NCBI GenBank assembly: GCA_963530295.1
Contig: CAUSCF010000003.1
Span: 62,001-126,000 of the forward strand
DNA: 64,000 nt
Direction: 5' to 3'
Origin: JABCPE02 sp963530295
GTDB lineage: Bacteria; Bacteroidota; Bacteroidia; Flavobacteriales; Weeksellaceae
The translations under genes and the position numbers were made by a program. Below the pieces are notes generated by a model that was not told where the DNA came from, searched no databases, and saw nothing but the letters and a program-made list of their open reading frames with translations. Below are positions 17,699-27,304 of the stretch, one piece after another; position 1 is the stretch's first letter; each line of letters begins with the position of its first letter.

Positions 17699-20148
17699 TG
17701 ATATACAGCACATTACAAATTTCGCAACTTACAGATTCTAAACTGATTGGGAATCCTGATATTCTCATCAGCAATATCTCTTTTGACAGCCGAAATCTTT
17801 ATTCTATTTCGGATACGGCGTTTATTGCCATTAACACCAAAAATAATTCTGGCGAAAAATACATTTCTTCCGTAGTAGAAAAAGGTGTGAAAGTCATTAT
17901 TTCTGAAAACTACTATCCTGAATACGAAGATATTACATGGATTATTACCAAAAATTCCATTGAGTTTTTACAAATTTTAGCTAAAAAACATTTAGAAAAT
18001 TCCCATTTAGAAAATACCATCGGCATTACAGGAAGCAACGGCAAAACCATTGTAAAAGAATGGCTTTATCAGTGTCTTTGGGATGAATTTTCCACGGTGA
18101 AATCTCCCAAAAGTTTCAACTCGCAGATTGGGCTTCCTATTTCGCTGCTGCAAATCAATGAGGAACACCAGTTGGGAATCTTTGAAGTCGGAATTTCTAA
18201 ACCGAGCGAAATGGCGAAATTGGAAAATATTTTCGCTCCGAAAATCGGCGTTTTGACGCACATCGGTTCTGCTCATTCTTCTAATTTTAAAAACGAAGAA
18301 GAACTGATAAACGAAAAAATCATTCTTTTCAAAGAAAGTGAAACTATTATTTATAACGGAGATAATGAACTGGTTTATAATTTAGTAAATCAACTTTATT
18401 CAAGTAAAAATTTAATTAGTTTCGGACTAAATCAAAGAAATGATGTCCGCATTTTTTCCGATTATAAAAATCCTAATGAACGCATCGGGATAAAATATTT
18501 TGATGAAGAAATCAGTATTTCTCTCCAAAAACGAGATGAGGCTACACTTTCCAATATTCTGGCGATTGTAGCGGTTTTAAAATGGCTGAAAATCTCCAAT
18601 GAAAAAATCGTGACCAAAATCCAAGATCTGCATTCAGTAGAGATGCGTCTGGAGAGTGTGAACGGCATTAGAAATAATCTGATTATCAATGATTCCTTTA
18701 ATCTGGATTTGGATTCGTTAATCATTGCATATCAGTTCATTAACCAATATAAAAAGCAAAAAAAATCACTTATCCTTACAGATATTTTGGACACGATAGA
18801 AGAAGATGAAATTCTGTATAAAAAAGTAGCGGAACTTACCAACGAGCAGGATTTTGAAAATATCATTCTCATCGGAGAACACATCACGAAGTATAAAGAT
18901 TTGTTTTCAGGGAAAGTTAAAATCTTTGATGATACTCAGGAACTTATAGACAGCCAGTATCTCAATACAATTGAAAATCAGCTCATTTTATTAAAAGGAG
19001 CGAGAGTTTTTGAAATTGAAAAAATCAAAAAACTTTTAGAACTCCAAAAGCACGATACTACGCTTGAAGTAAATCTTAATGCCATCGTGCATAATATAAA
19101 CATTCACAAGAGTTTACTGAAACCAGAGACAAAAGTCTGTGCGATGGTGAAAGCTTTTTCCTATGGACTGGGCGGCTACGAAATTGCCGAATTTTTACAG
19201 CACCACCACATTGATTATCTGGGAGTTGCCTATGCAGATGAGGGGGTTGATTTACGGAAAAACGGCGTCACTACACCTATCCTTGTGATGAATCCTGAGC
19301 AGAGCAGCTATGACACTATCATAGATTATCATCTAGAGCCTGAGATATACAGCCTGAGGGTTTTGGATTTATTTGGGAAACAGCTTCAAGCGAAAGGAAT
19401 CCAAGAGACCTACCCTATCCATATCAAGATAGAAACAGGAATGCATCGCCTTGGTTTTAAAGAAGATGAAATAGATGATTTGATTAATTCCTTGAAAAAA
19501 TACAATGTCAAAATAGCGAGTATTTTCAGCCATTTATCTTGCGCAGATGTTCCCGAAGAAAAGGAATATACACTGCACCAGCTGGAAACCTTTGAGCGAG
19601 TTTCAAATAAAATCATCCAAAACATTGATTATAAACCTATTAGACATATTCTCAATACAGCGGGAATTATCAATTTCACTGATTATCAATACGATATGGT
19701 AAGAATAGGCATTGGGATGATGGGTATTTCCTGCGTTCCTCAAATAGAAAAACAGCTCCAAAATGTGGCTACATTTAAAACTGTGATATCTCAGATTTCC
19801 AAAGTAGAAAAAGGAGATTCCATAGGATACAGCAGAAAATACATCGCAGAGAAAGATACCAGAATCGCCACTATTCCGATAGGCTATGCGGATGGAATTC
19901 CTCGGCTGATAGGGAACAAAAAGGGATTTGTAATCATCAAAGGGCAGAAAGTTCCTATCGTAGGGAATGTGTGTATGGATATGCTCATGGCGGATTTGGG
20001 CGAAATTCCTGCAAAGGAAGGTGATGAAGTCATTATTTTTAATTCTTGCAAGACTTTGGAAGAGTTTGCAGACTATTGCCAGACTATTCCTTACGAGGTT
20101 CTTACTTCCATTTCACGAAGAGTCAAAAGAATTTATGTAAAAGATTGA
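17698..20148 (+). CDS. murF-alr: Bifunctional UDP-MurNAc-tripeptide:D-Ala-D-Ala ligase / alanine racemase
   Basis: An 816-residue fusion. The N-terminal ~440 residues are MurF, which adds D-Ala-D-Ala to the muramyl tripeptide; the ATP loop is GSNGKT at 112-117, and the Mur ligase central and C-terminal domains follow. From about residue 450 an alanine racemase domain begins (LEVNLNAIVHNI). It has the PLP lysine in MVKAFSYG, the IETGMHRLGF segment, the IGYSRKYI loop, IPIGYADGIPR and NVCMDMLMADL. The fusion is characteristic of Bacteroidota and couples D-Ala supply to ligation. It is operonic with tdk (ATGA-type overlap) and followed 2 bases later by the patatin gene. Confidence 0.95.
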   Translation: MIYSTLQISQLTDSKLIGNPDILISNISFDSRNLYSISDTAFIAINTKNNSGEKYISSVVEKGVKVIISENYYPEYEDITWIITKNSIEFLQILAKKHLENSHLENTIGITGSNGKTIVKEWLYQCLWDEFSTVKSPKSFNSQIGLPISLLQINEEHQLGIFEVGISKPSEMAKLENIFAPKIGVLTHIGSAHSSNFKNEEELINEKIILFKESETIIYNGDNELVYNLVNQLYSSKNLISFGLNQRNDVRIFSDYKNPNERIGIKYFDEEISISLQKRDEATLSNILAIVAVLKWLKISNEKIVTKIQDLHSVEMRLESVNGIRNNLIINDSFNLDLDSLIIAYQFINQYKKQKKSLILTDILDTIEEDEILYKKVAELTNEQDFENIILIGEHITKYKDLFSGKVKIFDDTQELIDSQYLNTIENQLILLKGARVFEIEKIKKLLELQKHDTTLEVNLNAIVHNINIHKSLLKPETKVCAMVKAFSYGLGGYEIAEFLQHHHIDYLGVAYADEGVDLRKNGVTTPILVMNPEQSSYDTIIDYHLEPEIYSLRVLDLFGKQLQAKGIQETYPIHIKIETGMHRLGFKEDEIDDLINSLKKYNVKIASIFSHLSCADVPEEKEYTLHQLETFERVSNKIIQNIDYKPIRHILNTAGIINFTDYQYDMVRIGIGMMGISCVPQIEKQLQNVATFKTVISQISKVEKGDSIGYSRKYIAEKDTRIATIPIGYADGIPRLIGNKKGFVIIKGQKVPIVGNVCMDMLMADLGEIPAKEGDEVIIFNSCKTLEEFADYCQTIPYEVLTSISRRVKRIYVKD

Positions 20149-20150
20149 TT

Positions 20151-22313
20151 ATGAAAAAGTTACTTCAAATATTTATAATAATGTTTTCTTTGACTTTGTA
20201 TAAAGCTCAGGTAAAAGAAAACATGAAAATTCCGAAAAACCCAAAAATAGGGCTTTCTCTGGCGGGCGGCGGCGCGAAAGGTTTTGCCCATGTAGGCGTA
20301 TTGAAGGTGATAGACTCACTGGGAGTAAAAATAGACTACATCTCTGGAACCAGCATGGGAGCGATAGTTGGCGGGCTTTATGCATCGGGCTATTCGGCAA
20401 AGGAAATAGAAAAAATCATTAAAGAAACTGATTTTTACGAAATTCTTGCCAATGAAAAAGACCGAAAAGAAACCTCCTTTTTTGATAAAAATAATGACAA
20501 ATATCTACTGAATATTCCTTTTGAAAAAGGTAAATTCAATGTCTTGCCAAAAGCCATTTCACAAGGACAAAAAAATCTTTTCCTCTTGAAGGATTTATTT
20601 AATAATGTTTCTAATGTCACAGATTTCTCCAAACTGAATATTCCATTCATGTGCGTGGCAACCAATCTAGAAAATGGAAAAGTAAAAATTTTTGAAAAAG
20701 GAGATTTGGTGAATTCTATCATGGCGAGTTCTGCTTATCCTTCGCTGATAAATCCTGTGAAAGTAAATGACAGTCTGTATATAGATGGTGCGATGACAGT
20801 GAATTTTCCATCAAAACCTCTTAAAGATAAAGGTATGGACATCGTCATCGGAGTGGATTTAAGCCTTCCTTTGGCGAATAAAGATGAACTAAATTCAGCT
20901 ATAAAGATTTTAGACCAAGTGATAGATTTCACTATACAAAACGAAAATAAAACTCAGTATAAAAATACAGATATAAGAATTCATCCTAATCTGAAAGGAT
21001 ATTCTTCCACAAGCTATGGCGACAAAGAAAAAATCCTAAATTTAGGATATGAAGAAGCTAAAAAATACATTGATATACTCAATAAATTACCAAAAAGAGA
21101 CTCTTTACCGAAAATGATGAGCAAACCTGTCTATGCTAATGTTTATAAAGTAGACAGCCTTGTTTTGGTGAATAGCAGAATTTTTAATGAATCTTATGTA
21201 AAAGGGAAAATGAACCTTAAAATCCCTTCTCTGCAGACTTATGCTGGAATTAACCAAATGATTGATAAATTATACGCTACCAATAATTATAAACTTATCA
21301 ATTATGACCTGATGCAGCATCAAGGGAAAAATATTTTAAAGCTGGAATTAGAAGAAGATGATGTCCGATTTATGCTAAAATTTGGGCTTCATTATGATGA
21401 AGTTTTCAAAACAGGTTTATTAATAAATACAACCATCAGAAGATTTTTATTCCAAAACTCTATTCTCTCCCTTGATGCCATCGTGGGAGGAAATAAACCG
21501 AGGTATTATTTTAATTATTTTGTAGATAATGGCTACTTCCCTGGGTTTGGGATTTATTCTTCTGGGATGAGTCTACAGCTAAATGATGATAATAAAAATG
21601 AAATAGAAAAATGGAAATGGTTTAGAAATGAAATTTATCTTCAGTCTATTTGGAAAGATAGATATGCCATAGGAGGTGGAATGAGCCATGATTATTTTGA
21701 GTCTAAAATAGGAACTACCCGCTATGATAATGAAAAAAACTTTCTCAATCCTTATGTTTTCATTAAAAGTGATACAAGGAATGACAAGGATTTCTCATCA
21801 AGAGGTTTCTACCTTAATATAGAAGGAAAATTATTGGATATTTTTAATAAAAAAATTGAAAAACAGATTTTCCAAACCAAAGCTGATATCCGAATGAGTT
21901 TTCCTATTTCCAGCCGTGTGACTTATAGGCTAAATCTTTTCGGAGGATTTACTTTTGGGAAAGATGTTCCATACTATTATCATTTCTACCCTGGTGGAAT
22001 TTTTGAACAGAATTTAGTCAATTTTGTAAGCTTCCAAGGCTACCAGTTTGGGAATTTTGGCACGGATAATCTTATTGTTGCTGGAAATGATTTTCAGTTT
22101 AGAATTAAGAAAAATTATTTCATCACAGGGCATGTTAATTTTATGAATACCTTTGATGAGCATAAAATAAATCATATTCTAAAAGTGGGCGATGTTTCTG
22201 GCGGAATTACCGCTGGATACAAATCTCCTTTTGGGCAAATAAAACTAAATTACAGTAAAGCTGTGAATAAAGGAAAAGGAATTTTTAGTGTGATTTTAGG
22301 ACATTGGTTCTAA
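20151..22313 (+). CDS. Patatin-like phospholipase with C-terminal outer-membrane beta-barrel
   Basis: A 720-residue exported protein. The signal peptide is MKKLLQIFIIMFSLTLYKAQ. The patatin domain (about 30-290) has the oxyanion loop GGGAKG, nucleophile GTSMG and catalytic DGA in YIDGAMTVNFP. It is followed by a POTRA-like domain (about 320-430) and a C-terminal surface-antigen (BamA-superfamily) barrel ending in a Trp-Phe pair. The order matches type V secretion PlpD/FplA-like proteins. The frame is open from 20046 inside murF-alr; ATG 20151 is chosen for the signal peptide. It lies 2 bases after murF-alr. Confidence 0.9.
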   Translation: MKKLLQIFIIMFSLTLYKAQVKENMKIPKNPKIGLSLAGGGAKGFAHVGVLKVIDSLGVKIDYISGTSMGAIVGGLYASGYSAKEIEKIIKETDFYEILANEKDRKETSFFDKNNDKYLLNIPFEKGKFNVLPKAISQGQKNLFLLKDLFNNVSNVTDFSKLNIPFMCVATNLENGKVKIFEKGDLVNSIMASSAYPSLINPVKVNDSLYIDGAMTVNFPSKPLKDKGMDIVIGVDLSLPLANKDELNSAIKILDQVIDFTIQNENKTQYKNTDIRIHPNLKGYSSTSYGDKEKILNLGYEEAKKYIDILNKLPKRDSLPKMMSKPVYANVYKVDSLVLVNSRIFNESYVKGKMNLKIPSLQTYAGINQMIDKLYATNNYKLINYDLMQHQGKNILKLELEEDDVRFMLKFGLHYDEVFKTGLLINTTIRRFLFQNSILSLDAIVGGNKPRYYFNYFVDNGYFPGFGIYSSGMSLQLNDDNKNEIEKWKWFRNEIYLQSIWKDRYAIGGGMSHDYFESKIGTTRYDNEKNFLNPYVFIKSDTRNDKDFSSRGFYLNIEGKLLDIFNKKIEKQIFQTKADIRMSFPISSRVTYRLNLFGGFTFGKDVPYYYHFYPGGIFEQNLVNFVSFQGYQFGNFGTDNLIVAGNDFQFRIKKNYFITGHVNFMNTFDEHKINHILKVGDVSGGITAGYKSPFGQIKLNYSKAVNKGKGIFSVILGHWF

Positions 22314-22337
22314 TTTTTTAGAAATAAATAAAGCAGA

Positions 22338-22745
22338 ATGATACAGTATTTTTTTGAAAATGTAGAGGAAATTACCCTTCCTGAAAATTGTTCCGAATGG
22401 GTTGAAAAACTTATTTTAAATGAAGAAAAAAAAGTAGGAAATATCAATTATATTTTCTGTGATGACGAATACCTGCTAAAAGTAAATCAGGATTTTCTTA
22501 ATCATGATTACTACACGGATATCATCACTTTTGACTATGTAAAAGGTAAAACCATAAGCGGAGATATTTTTATATCTTTGCCGCGCATTTCGGAAAACGC
22601 CTCTACCCTATCCAGTAGTTTTGAAAAGGAATTACTACGGGTTCTGGCTCACGGCGTTCTTCACCTTTGCGGATATAAAGACAAATCCGATGAAGAAGAA
22701 AAAGAAATGAGAGCGAAAGAAGATTTTTATATCAATTTATTTTAA
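22338..22745 (+). CDS. ybeY: Endoribonuclease YbeY (rRNA maturation factor)
   Basis: A 135-residue UPF0054-family metalloprotein with a role in 16S rRNA 3'-end maturation and ribosome quality control. The zinc-binding region is HGVLHLCGYKDKSDEEEKEM. Two histidines of the HGxxHxxGYDH motif are present, while the third His position is occupied within KDK, a form I believe is usual in this phylum. The segment TDIITFDY in the N-terminal half is the family TDVLSFP equivalent. The stop codon directly abuts the first parS-like site. Confidence 0.92.
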   Translation: MIQYFFENVEEITLPENCSEWVEKLILNEEKKVGNINYIFCDDEYLLKVNQDFLNHDYYTDIITFDYVKGKTISGDIFISLPRISENASTLSSSFEKELLRVLAHGVLHLCGYKDKSDEEEKEMRAKEDFYINLF

Positions 22746-22761
22746 TGTTTCACGGGAAACA
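22746..22761. promoter_or_regulatory. parS-like site 1 (candidate ParB binding site)
   Basis: TGTTTCACGGGAAACA differs from the widely conserved parS 16-mer TGTTTCACGTGAAACA at one base (T to G at position 10). It lies exactly after the ybeY stop codon and 31 bases before mnmG. No parA or parB gene is in view. Confidence 0.65.
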
Positions 22762-22792
22762 TTTTTATTATTTATAAACTTATTTACAATAT

Positions 22793-24655
22793 ATGATAAA
22801 CGAAATATACGATGTAATAGTAGTAGGTGGAGGACACGCAGGCTGTGAAGCAGCAGCAGCAGCAGCCAATCTCGGCTCTAAAACTATGCTGGTCACTATG
22901 AACATGCAGACCATCGGACAGATGAGCTGTAACCCTGCGATGGGCGGAATAGCAAAAGGACAAATCGTTCGTGAAATAGATGCACTTGGCGGATATTCTG
23001 GAATTATAGCCGATAAATCTGCTATCCAGTTCAAAATGCTTAACCTATCAAAAGGACCTGCTATGTGGTCGCCACGAACTCAAAATGACAGAATGCTCTT
23101 TGCAGAAGAATGGAGATTGGCTTTAGAAAACACTCCAAATCTTGATTTTTTCCAAGATATGGTGAAAAATATCATTATAGAAAATGGTAAAGTAGCAGGA
23201 GTAATTACCAATATCGGTGTAGAAATCCGTGGAAAAACAGTAGTTCTTACCAATGGAACTTTTCTAAATGGACTGATACATATCGGAGAAAAACAATTCG
23301 GCGGCGGAAGAATGGGCGAACCAAAAGCTTTTGGAATTACTGAGCAATTAGTAAGTTTAGGTTTCCAAGCAGGAAGAATGAAAACAGGAACGCCTGTAAG
23401 AGTAGATGGAAGAAGTCTAGATTATTCCAAAATGGAAGAACAAAAAGGCGATGAAAATCCACAAAAATTCTCTTACCTCGATACGCCTAAACTCAAAGAA
23501 CAAAGAAGCTGCTACATCACTTACACAAACGAAACTGTGCATGATATTCTCCGCTCTGGGTTTGACAGAAGCCCAATGTTCAATGGAACCATACAAAGTA
23601 TAGGACCAAGATACTGCCCAAGTATAGAAGATAAAATCAATCGTTTTACTGAACGAAACAGACACCAGCTTTTCGTAGAACCAGAAGGCTGGAAAACTGT
23701 TGAAATCTATGTAAATGGTTTCAGCTCTTCACTTCCAGAAGATATTCAAGCCAAAGCACTAAGACATGTACCAGGTTTTGAAAATGCTAAAATATTTCGC
23801 CCAGGTTATGCCATAGAGTACGACTACTTCCCTCCTACTCAGCTGAAACATACTTTGGAAACCAAACTGATTGAAAATTTATTTTTCGCTGGACAAATCA
23901 ACGGAACCACTGGCTACGAAGAAGCAGCAGGACAAGGACTAATTGCAGGAATCAATGCACATAATAAAGTTCACAGCAAAGATGAATTTACCCTCGGCAG
24001 AGATGAAGCCTATATAGGTGTACTGATAGACGACCTCATCACAAAAGGAACAGAAGAACCTTATCGTATGTTCACATCAAGAGCAGAATATAGACTACTT
24101 CTAAGACAAGATAATGCCGATATTCGTCTGACTGAAAAATCTTATAACATAGGTTTGGCATCAGAAGAAAGACTCAGAAAAGTAGAGAAAAAAATTAAAA
24201 AGTCTGGAGAGCTGGAAGAATTCCTTAAAGAATTATCATTAAAACCAAATGTTATAAATCCTATTCTTGAAGAAAATGAAAGCAATCCTGTAGACCAAGC
24301 ATACAGAGCATCTCAAATATTAACTCGTCCTAACATAAATTTAGAAAAACTTTCTAAAATAGAAATTATAGGAAATAAAGTGAGAGAATATTCTGAAGAG
24401 ATACAAGAGCAAGCAGAAATCAATATAAAATACAAAGGCTACATAGAAAAAGAAAAAGAAAATGTAGCAAAACTCCAAAGAATGGAAAATATAAAAATTC
24501 CTGATGATTTTGATTTTAGCAAGGTAGCTTCACTTTCTTCGGAAGCCCTACAAAAGATGAATAATATTCGTCCAAAAAATATCGCACAGGCTTCCAGAAT
24601 ATCAGGAGTGTCACCAGCGGATATTAATGTTTTATTAATTTATTTAGGAAAATAA
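22793..24655 (+). CDS. mnmG: tRNA uridine-5-carboxymethylaminomethyl modification enzyme MnmG
   Basis: A 620-residue FAD-dependent enzyme that with MnmE modifies U34 of several tRNAs. The N-terminal Rossmann motif VVVGGGHAGCEAAAAAANLG, the signature NPAMGGIAKGQIVREIDALGG, the second signature GQINGTTGYEEAAGQG and the C-terminal helical region (RISGVSPADINVLLIYL) are all present. Length is normal. The gene is flanked on both sides by parS-like 16-mers. In many bacteria mnmG (gidA) is near the replication origin, which fits the candidate origin 4 kb downstream. Confidence 0.97.
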   Translation: MINEIYDVIVVGGGHAGCEAAAAAANLGSKTMLVTMNMQTIGQMSCNPAMGGIAKGQIVREIDALGGYSGIIADKSAIQFKMLNLSKGPAMWSPRTQNDRMLFAEEWRLALENTPNLDFFQDMVKNIIIENGKVAGVITNIGVEIRGKTVVLTNGTFLNGLIHIGEKQFGGGRMGEPKAFGITEQLVSLGFQAGRMKTGTPVRVDGRSLDYSKMEEQKGDENPQKFSYLDTPKLKEQRSCYITYTNETVHDILRSGFDRSPMFNGTIQSIGPRYCPSIEDKINRFTERNRHQLFVEPEGWKTVEIYVNGFSSSLPEDIQAKALRHVPGFENAKIFRPGYAIEYDYFPPTQLKHTLETKLIENLFFAGQINGTTGYEEAAGQGLIAGINAHNKVHSKDEFTLGRDEAYIGVLIDDLITKGTEEPYRMFTSRAEYRLLLRQDNADIRLTEKSYNIGLASEERLRKVEKKIKKSGELEEFLKELSLKPNVINPILEENESNPVDQAYRASQILTRPNINLEKLSKIEIIGNKVREYSEEIQEQAEINIKYKGYIEKEKENVAKLQRMENIKIPDDFDFSKVASLSSEALQKMNNIRPKNIAQASRISGVSPADINVLLIYLGK

Positions 24656-24687
24656 AATCACAATGTTTCATGTGAAACATTGTGATT
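24656..24687. promoter_or_regulatory. parS-like site 2 within a 32-bp inverted repeat
   Basis: The 16-mer TGTTTCATGTGAAACA (24664-24679) differs from the parS consensus at one base (C to T at position 8). It is the core of a longer perfect palindrome with 15-bp arms AATCACAATGTTTCA / TGAAACATTGTGATT and a 2-base centre. The palindrome starts directly after the mnmG stop. A 2-base centre is too short for an unstrained hairpin loop, which favours a DNA-binding site over a terminator, though a role as both is possible. Confidence 0.65.
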
Positions 24688-24704
24688 GTTTTATAAAAAT
24701 TAAT

Positions 24705-25529
24705 ATGAAAATAAAAGACCACTTTCTCTCACAAGAGAAATTTGAAATTATAGAAACAGAAATCCAAGGGATTTATAAAACTTCTCCCCTGCCTGATGAT
24801 TTAGGTAAATATTATGAAAGCAAAGATTACATTTCGCATCATCAGGATTCGGGAAGTTTAAAAGAAAAAGTATATAAATTTTTACAGAAGTTTAATCTTA
24901 ATTATAAAAAAAATATAATCAAAAATGAAATAGGAACTCATCTGAAAATATTAGACTACGGATGTGGCGCGGGAGAGTTTGTAAAATTTATAGAAAACGA
25001 ATACACCACTTTCGGATTTGAGCCAAATGAAAATGCAAGAAATTTTGCAAAACAAAAATCAGAAAAAACAATTTTCATTTCCAATCCAGAACTCACAGAA
25101 ATAGAAAATGAAAGTCTGGATGGTATCACCCTATGGCATGTTTTCGAGCATATAGAGGAAAGAGAAAAATACCTGAAAATATTTCATGAGAAATTAAAAC
25201 CAAATGGACTTCTCATCATCGCCGTTCCGAACCACACTTCCTACGACGGAAAAAAATATAAAGAATCTTGGGCTGCCTATGATGTGCCGAGACACATTTG
25301 GCATTTTTCAAAATCAGGAATGGAAAAATTGATGAATAATGAAAATTGGAAAATCAGAAAAATAAAACCTCTCCTGCTCGATTCTTATTATATCTCTATG
25401 CTAAGTGAAAAATATAAGAAAAATCCTCTTTTTTGGCTTTTTGGAGCAATTCACGGAGCGATTTCTAATTTTAAAGCATCAAAAACGGGTGAATTTTCAA
25501 GTTTGATATATATTATCGAAAAAACTTAG
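24705..25529 (+). CDS. Class I SAM-dependent methyltransferase
   Basis: A 274-residue protein with a methyltransferase domain of the UbiE/Methyltransf_23 type. Motif I is LDYGCGAGEFVKFIE, an acidic residue follows at the end of strand 2 (TFGFEPNENARNFA), and LDGITLWHVFEHIEE is motif IV-like. A long C-terminal part contains Lys, Trp and Tyr-rich segments. Substrate is unknown; relatives often act on surface-polysaccharide sugars or lipids. The frame is open from 24663 across the palindrome, but ATG 24705 (MKIKDHFLS) is the likely start. Confidence 0.85.
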   Translation: MKIKDHFLSQEKFEIIETEIQGIYKTSPLPDDLGKYYESKDYISHHQDSGSLKEKVYKFLQKFNLNYKKNIIKNEIGTHLKILDYGCGAGEFVKFIENEYTTFGFEPNENARNFAKQKSEKTIFISNPELTEIENESLDGITLWHVFEHIEEREKYLKIFHEKLKPNGLLIIAVPNHTSYDGKKYKESWAAYDVPRHIWHFSKSGMEKLMNNENWKIRKIKPLLLDSYYISMLSEKYKKNPLFWLFGAIHGAISNFKASKTGEFSSLIYIIEKT

Positions 25530-25617
25530 AAAATAGATTTTTAATAGGTTTATTAAAGTCAATTTTTTACTCAAAAATAACTTTTTCAAGAAATTTTTAA
25601 ATTAAAAAGAAAATATC

Positions 25618-26364
25618 ATGTTTGAATTTTTTAGCAACATATCAAAAATTAAATTTGTAGGAGAACTAACAGTGGATGTTGTTTTCTTACGACTTTTACT
25701 GGCTGTCATTTTTGGAGGGCTTGTCGGCATCGAAAGAGAAAGAAAACATAAACCTGCTGGATTCAGAACTTACATCCTAGTGTGTTTTGGGGCGGCGATA
25801 GTTTCCATGGTTCAAGACCAACTAAGACTAAATATCTACGGCTTTGAAAAAGATTTCCATGGTCTCGCATCCATTATGAAAACAGACTTGGGGCGTCTTG
25901 GGGCGCAGGTTATCAGTGGAATAGGCTTCTTAGGTGCTGGGAGCATCATCAAAGAAAAAGGCGAAGTAGGCGGACTGACCACCGCGGCTGGAATCTGGGC
26001 AACTGGCTGTGTGGGATTAGGAATAGGCTGGGGATTTTATAACATTGCACTCATTGCCATTATTTTTATGCTCATCATCATGATAGCACTGAAAAAGGTA
26101 GAAACTGTTTTCATGAAAAAATCTTCTAATCTGATTTTTGAAATTGAAATCGATGAAAATGCCGCTGTTTCAGAAATAATTTCCGAATGCCATGCTGTTT
26201 TTCTACAAAAAGATATAAACATCAATAAAGTTGATAAAAACCTGAAAAACAATATTATAACATTCAATGCGACCACCGAAGAAAGTAATAACAACATCGC
26301 CGAAATCGTGATGATTCTTTCCTCAAAAAATAATATAAAATCAGTAAAAGATATGAGTATTTAA
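25618..26364 (+). CDS. MgtC/SapB family membrane protein
   Basis: A 248-residue inner-membrane protein with four or five membrane segments in the first ~160 residues. It has the family signature GGLVGIERERKHKPAGFRTY, the VISGIGFLGAGSII segment and GLTTAAGIWATGCVG. The C-terminal ~85 residues are a soluble ACT-like domain. MgtC proteins are linked to Mg2+ limitation and to inhibition of F-type ATP synthase in pathogens, but many family members have unknown roles. It is monocistronic. It lies in the candidate origin-proximal region but has no obvious link to it. Confidence 0.88.
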   Translation: MFEFFSNISKIKFVGELTVDVVFLRLLLAVIFGGLVGIERERKHKPAGFRTYILVCFGAAIVSMVQDQLRLNIYGFEKDFHGLASIMKTDLGRLGAQVISGIGFLGAGSIIKEKGEVGGLTTAAGIWATGCVGLGIGWGFYNIALIAIIFMLIIMIALKKVETVFMKKSSNLIFEIEIDENAAVSEIISECHAVFLQKDININKVDKNLKNNIITFNATTEESNNNIAEIVMILSSKNNIKSVKDMSI

Positions 26365-26401
26365 TATTCTTTAAATTTGTCTATCAAAAAACATAATAAA
26401 A

Positions 26402-27214
26402 ATGATTCCTACACAAGAACAAATTGAGCAATTAGTTGCTGACCTTAATGCTGGTACACAGCGGGAGATGATTCGTATCAAACTATCTTTATCTGATAGT
26501 TTAGCACTTACCGATAGTAAATTCGGTGGTATGCCCTATGTCCCAAAAAGAGGCTCATTACCTACAAGTGCTGAAGGCAAACCACTCTTTATGCTGGCAC
26601 AAATTAACTGTGAACAACTACCCGAAAACAATATCTATCCTAAAAAAGGTCTATTGCAGTTCTGGATAGCAGATACTGAAGATTATCTATTTGGGCTAGA
26701 CTTTGACAATCCTTGCAGTAATGATTTTAAGCGAGTACTTTACTACCCTACTATTGGTGAAGCTTTGCCCATTGATAATTTTATAGAAGATTATGTTTTT
26801 GATAATGACAATTTGCCTTTTGATGCTGATTTGCAGTTTGCTTTACATTTTACCAAAGAAATTGAAACTTTTTCATTGGACGAAAATTCCGCACAAAAAC
26901 TTTTTATAGAAAAGTGGAATAAAACCTTTTCAGACAAAATAGAGTATCTATATCAGTTACCTGATGAAGCTAATTTTATTCGTGATTTAGATAGCACAGG
27001 GCACAAGATTGGTGGTTATCCTTACTTCACCCAAGATGATCCTCGTAAAAAAAATGACCCTCATACCCTACTTCTTCTTCAAATAGATTCTGATGAAATA
27101 GAAGATGTAGAAATTATATGGGGTGATTGTGGCGTGGCTAACTTCTTTATAAACCCAGAAGATTTGGCGAAATGCCAGTTTGATGATGTAATGTACAACT
27201 GGGACTGTACTTAA
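26402..27214 (+). CDS. YwqG/DUF1963 family protein
   Basis: A 270-residue soluble protein of the DUF1963 (YwqG-like) family. Recognisable family pieces are SKFGGMPYVPKRGSLPTSAEG, PLFMLAQINCEQLPE, GLLQFWIADTED, GHKIGGYPYFTQDDPR, LLLLQIDSDE and WGDCGVANFFINPEDL. Function is not known; the family is often found near contact-dependent toxin loci and polymorphic toxin immunity genes, but no toxin is visible here. A TAAATTTG -7 box (26372-26379) precedes it and a strong bidirectional terminator follows. Confidence 0.85.
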   Translation: MIPTQEQIEQLVADLNAGTQREMIRIKLSLSDSLALTDSKFGGMPYVPKRGSLPTSAEGKPLFMLAQINCEQLPENNIYPKKGLLQFWIADTEDYLFGLDFDNPCSNDFKRVLYYPTIGEALPIDNFIEDYVFDNDNLPFDADLQFALHFTKEIETFSLDENSAQKLFIEKWNKTFSDKIEYLYQLPDEANFIRDLDSTGHKIGGYPYFTQDDPRKKNDPHTLLLLQIDSDEIEDVEIIWGDCGVANFFINPEDLAKCQFDDVMYNWDCT

Positions 27215-27260
27215 GTTTTTATATACGCACAAAAATTTTACTTAAAAATATTCATAAAAA

Positions 27261-27292
27261 AGCGAACCCTAAAATTTAGAGTTCGCTTCTTT
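27261..27292. terminator. Bidirectional terminator, ywqG-like gene / pgk
   Basis: An imperfect stem AGCGAAC...GTTCGCT with inner CTAAA/TTTAG pairing, flanked by A and T runs, between convergent genes. Confidence 0.8.
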
Positions 27293-27304
27293 TTATAATT
27301 ACAA

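Noticed and set aside
24656..24687. Intrinsic terminator of mnmG
   Set aside because: The 2-base centre and the parS core make a protein-binding site the better reading; a secondary terminator role remains possible because T-rich sequence follows.
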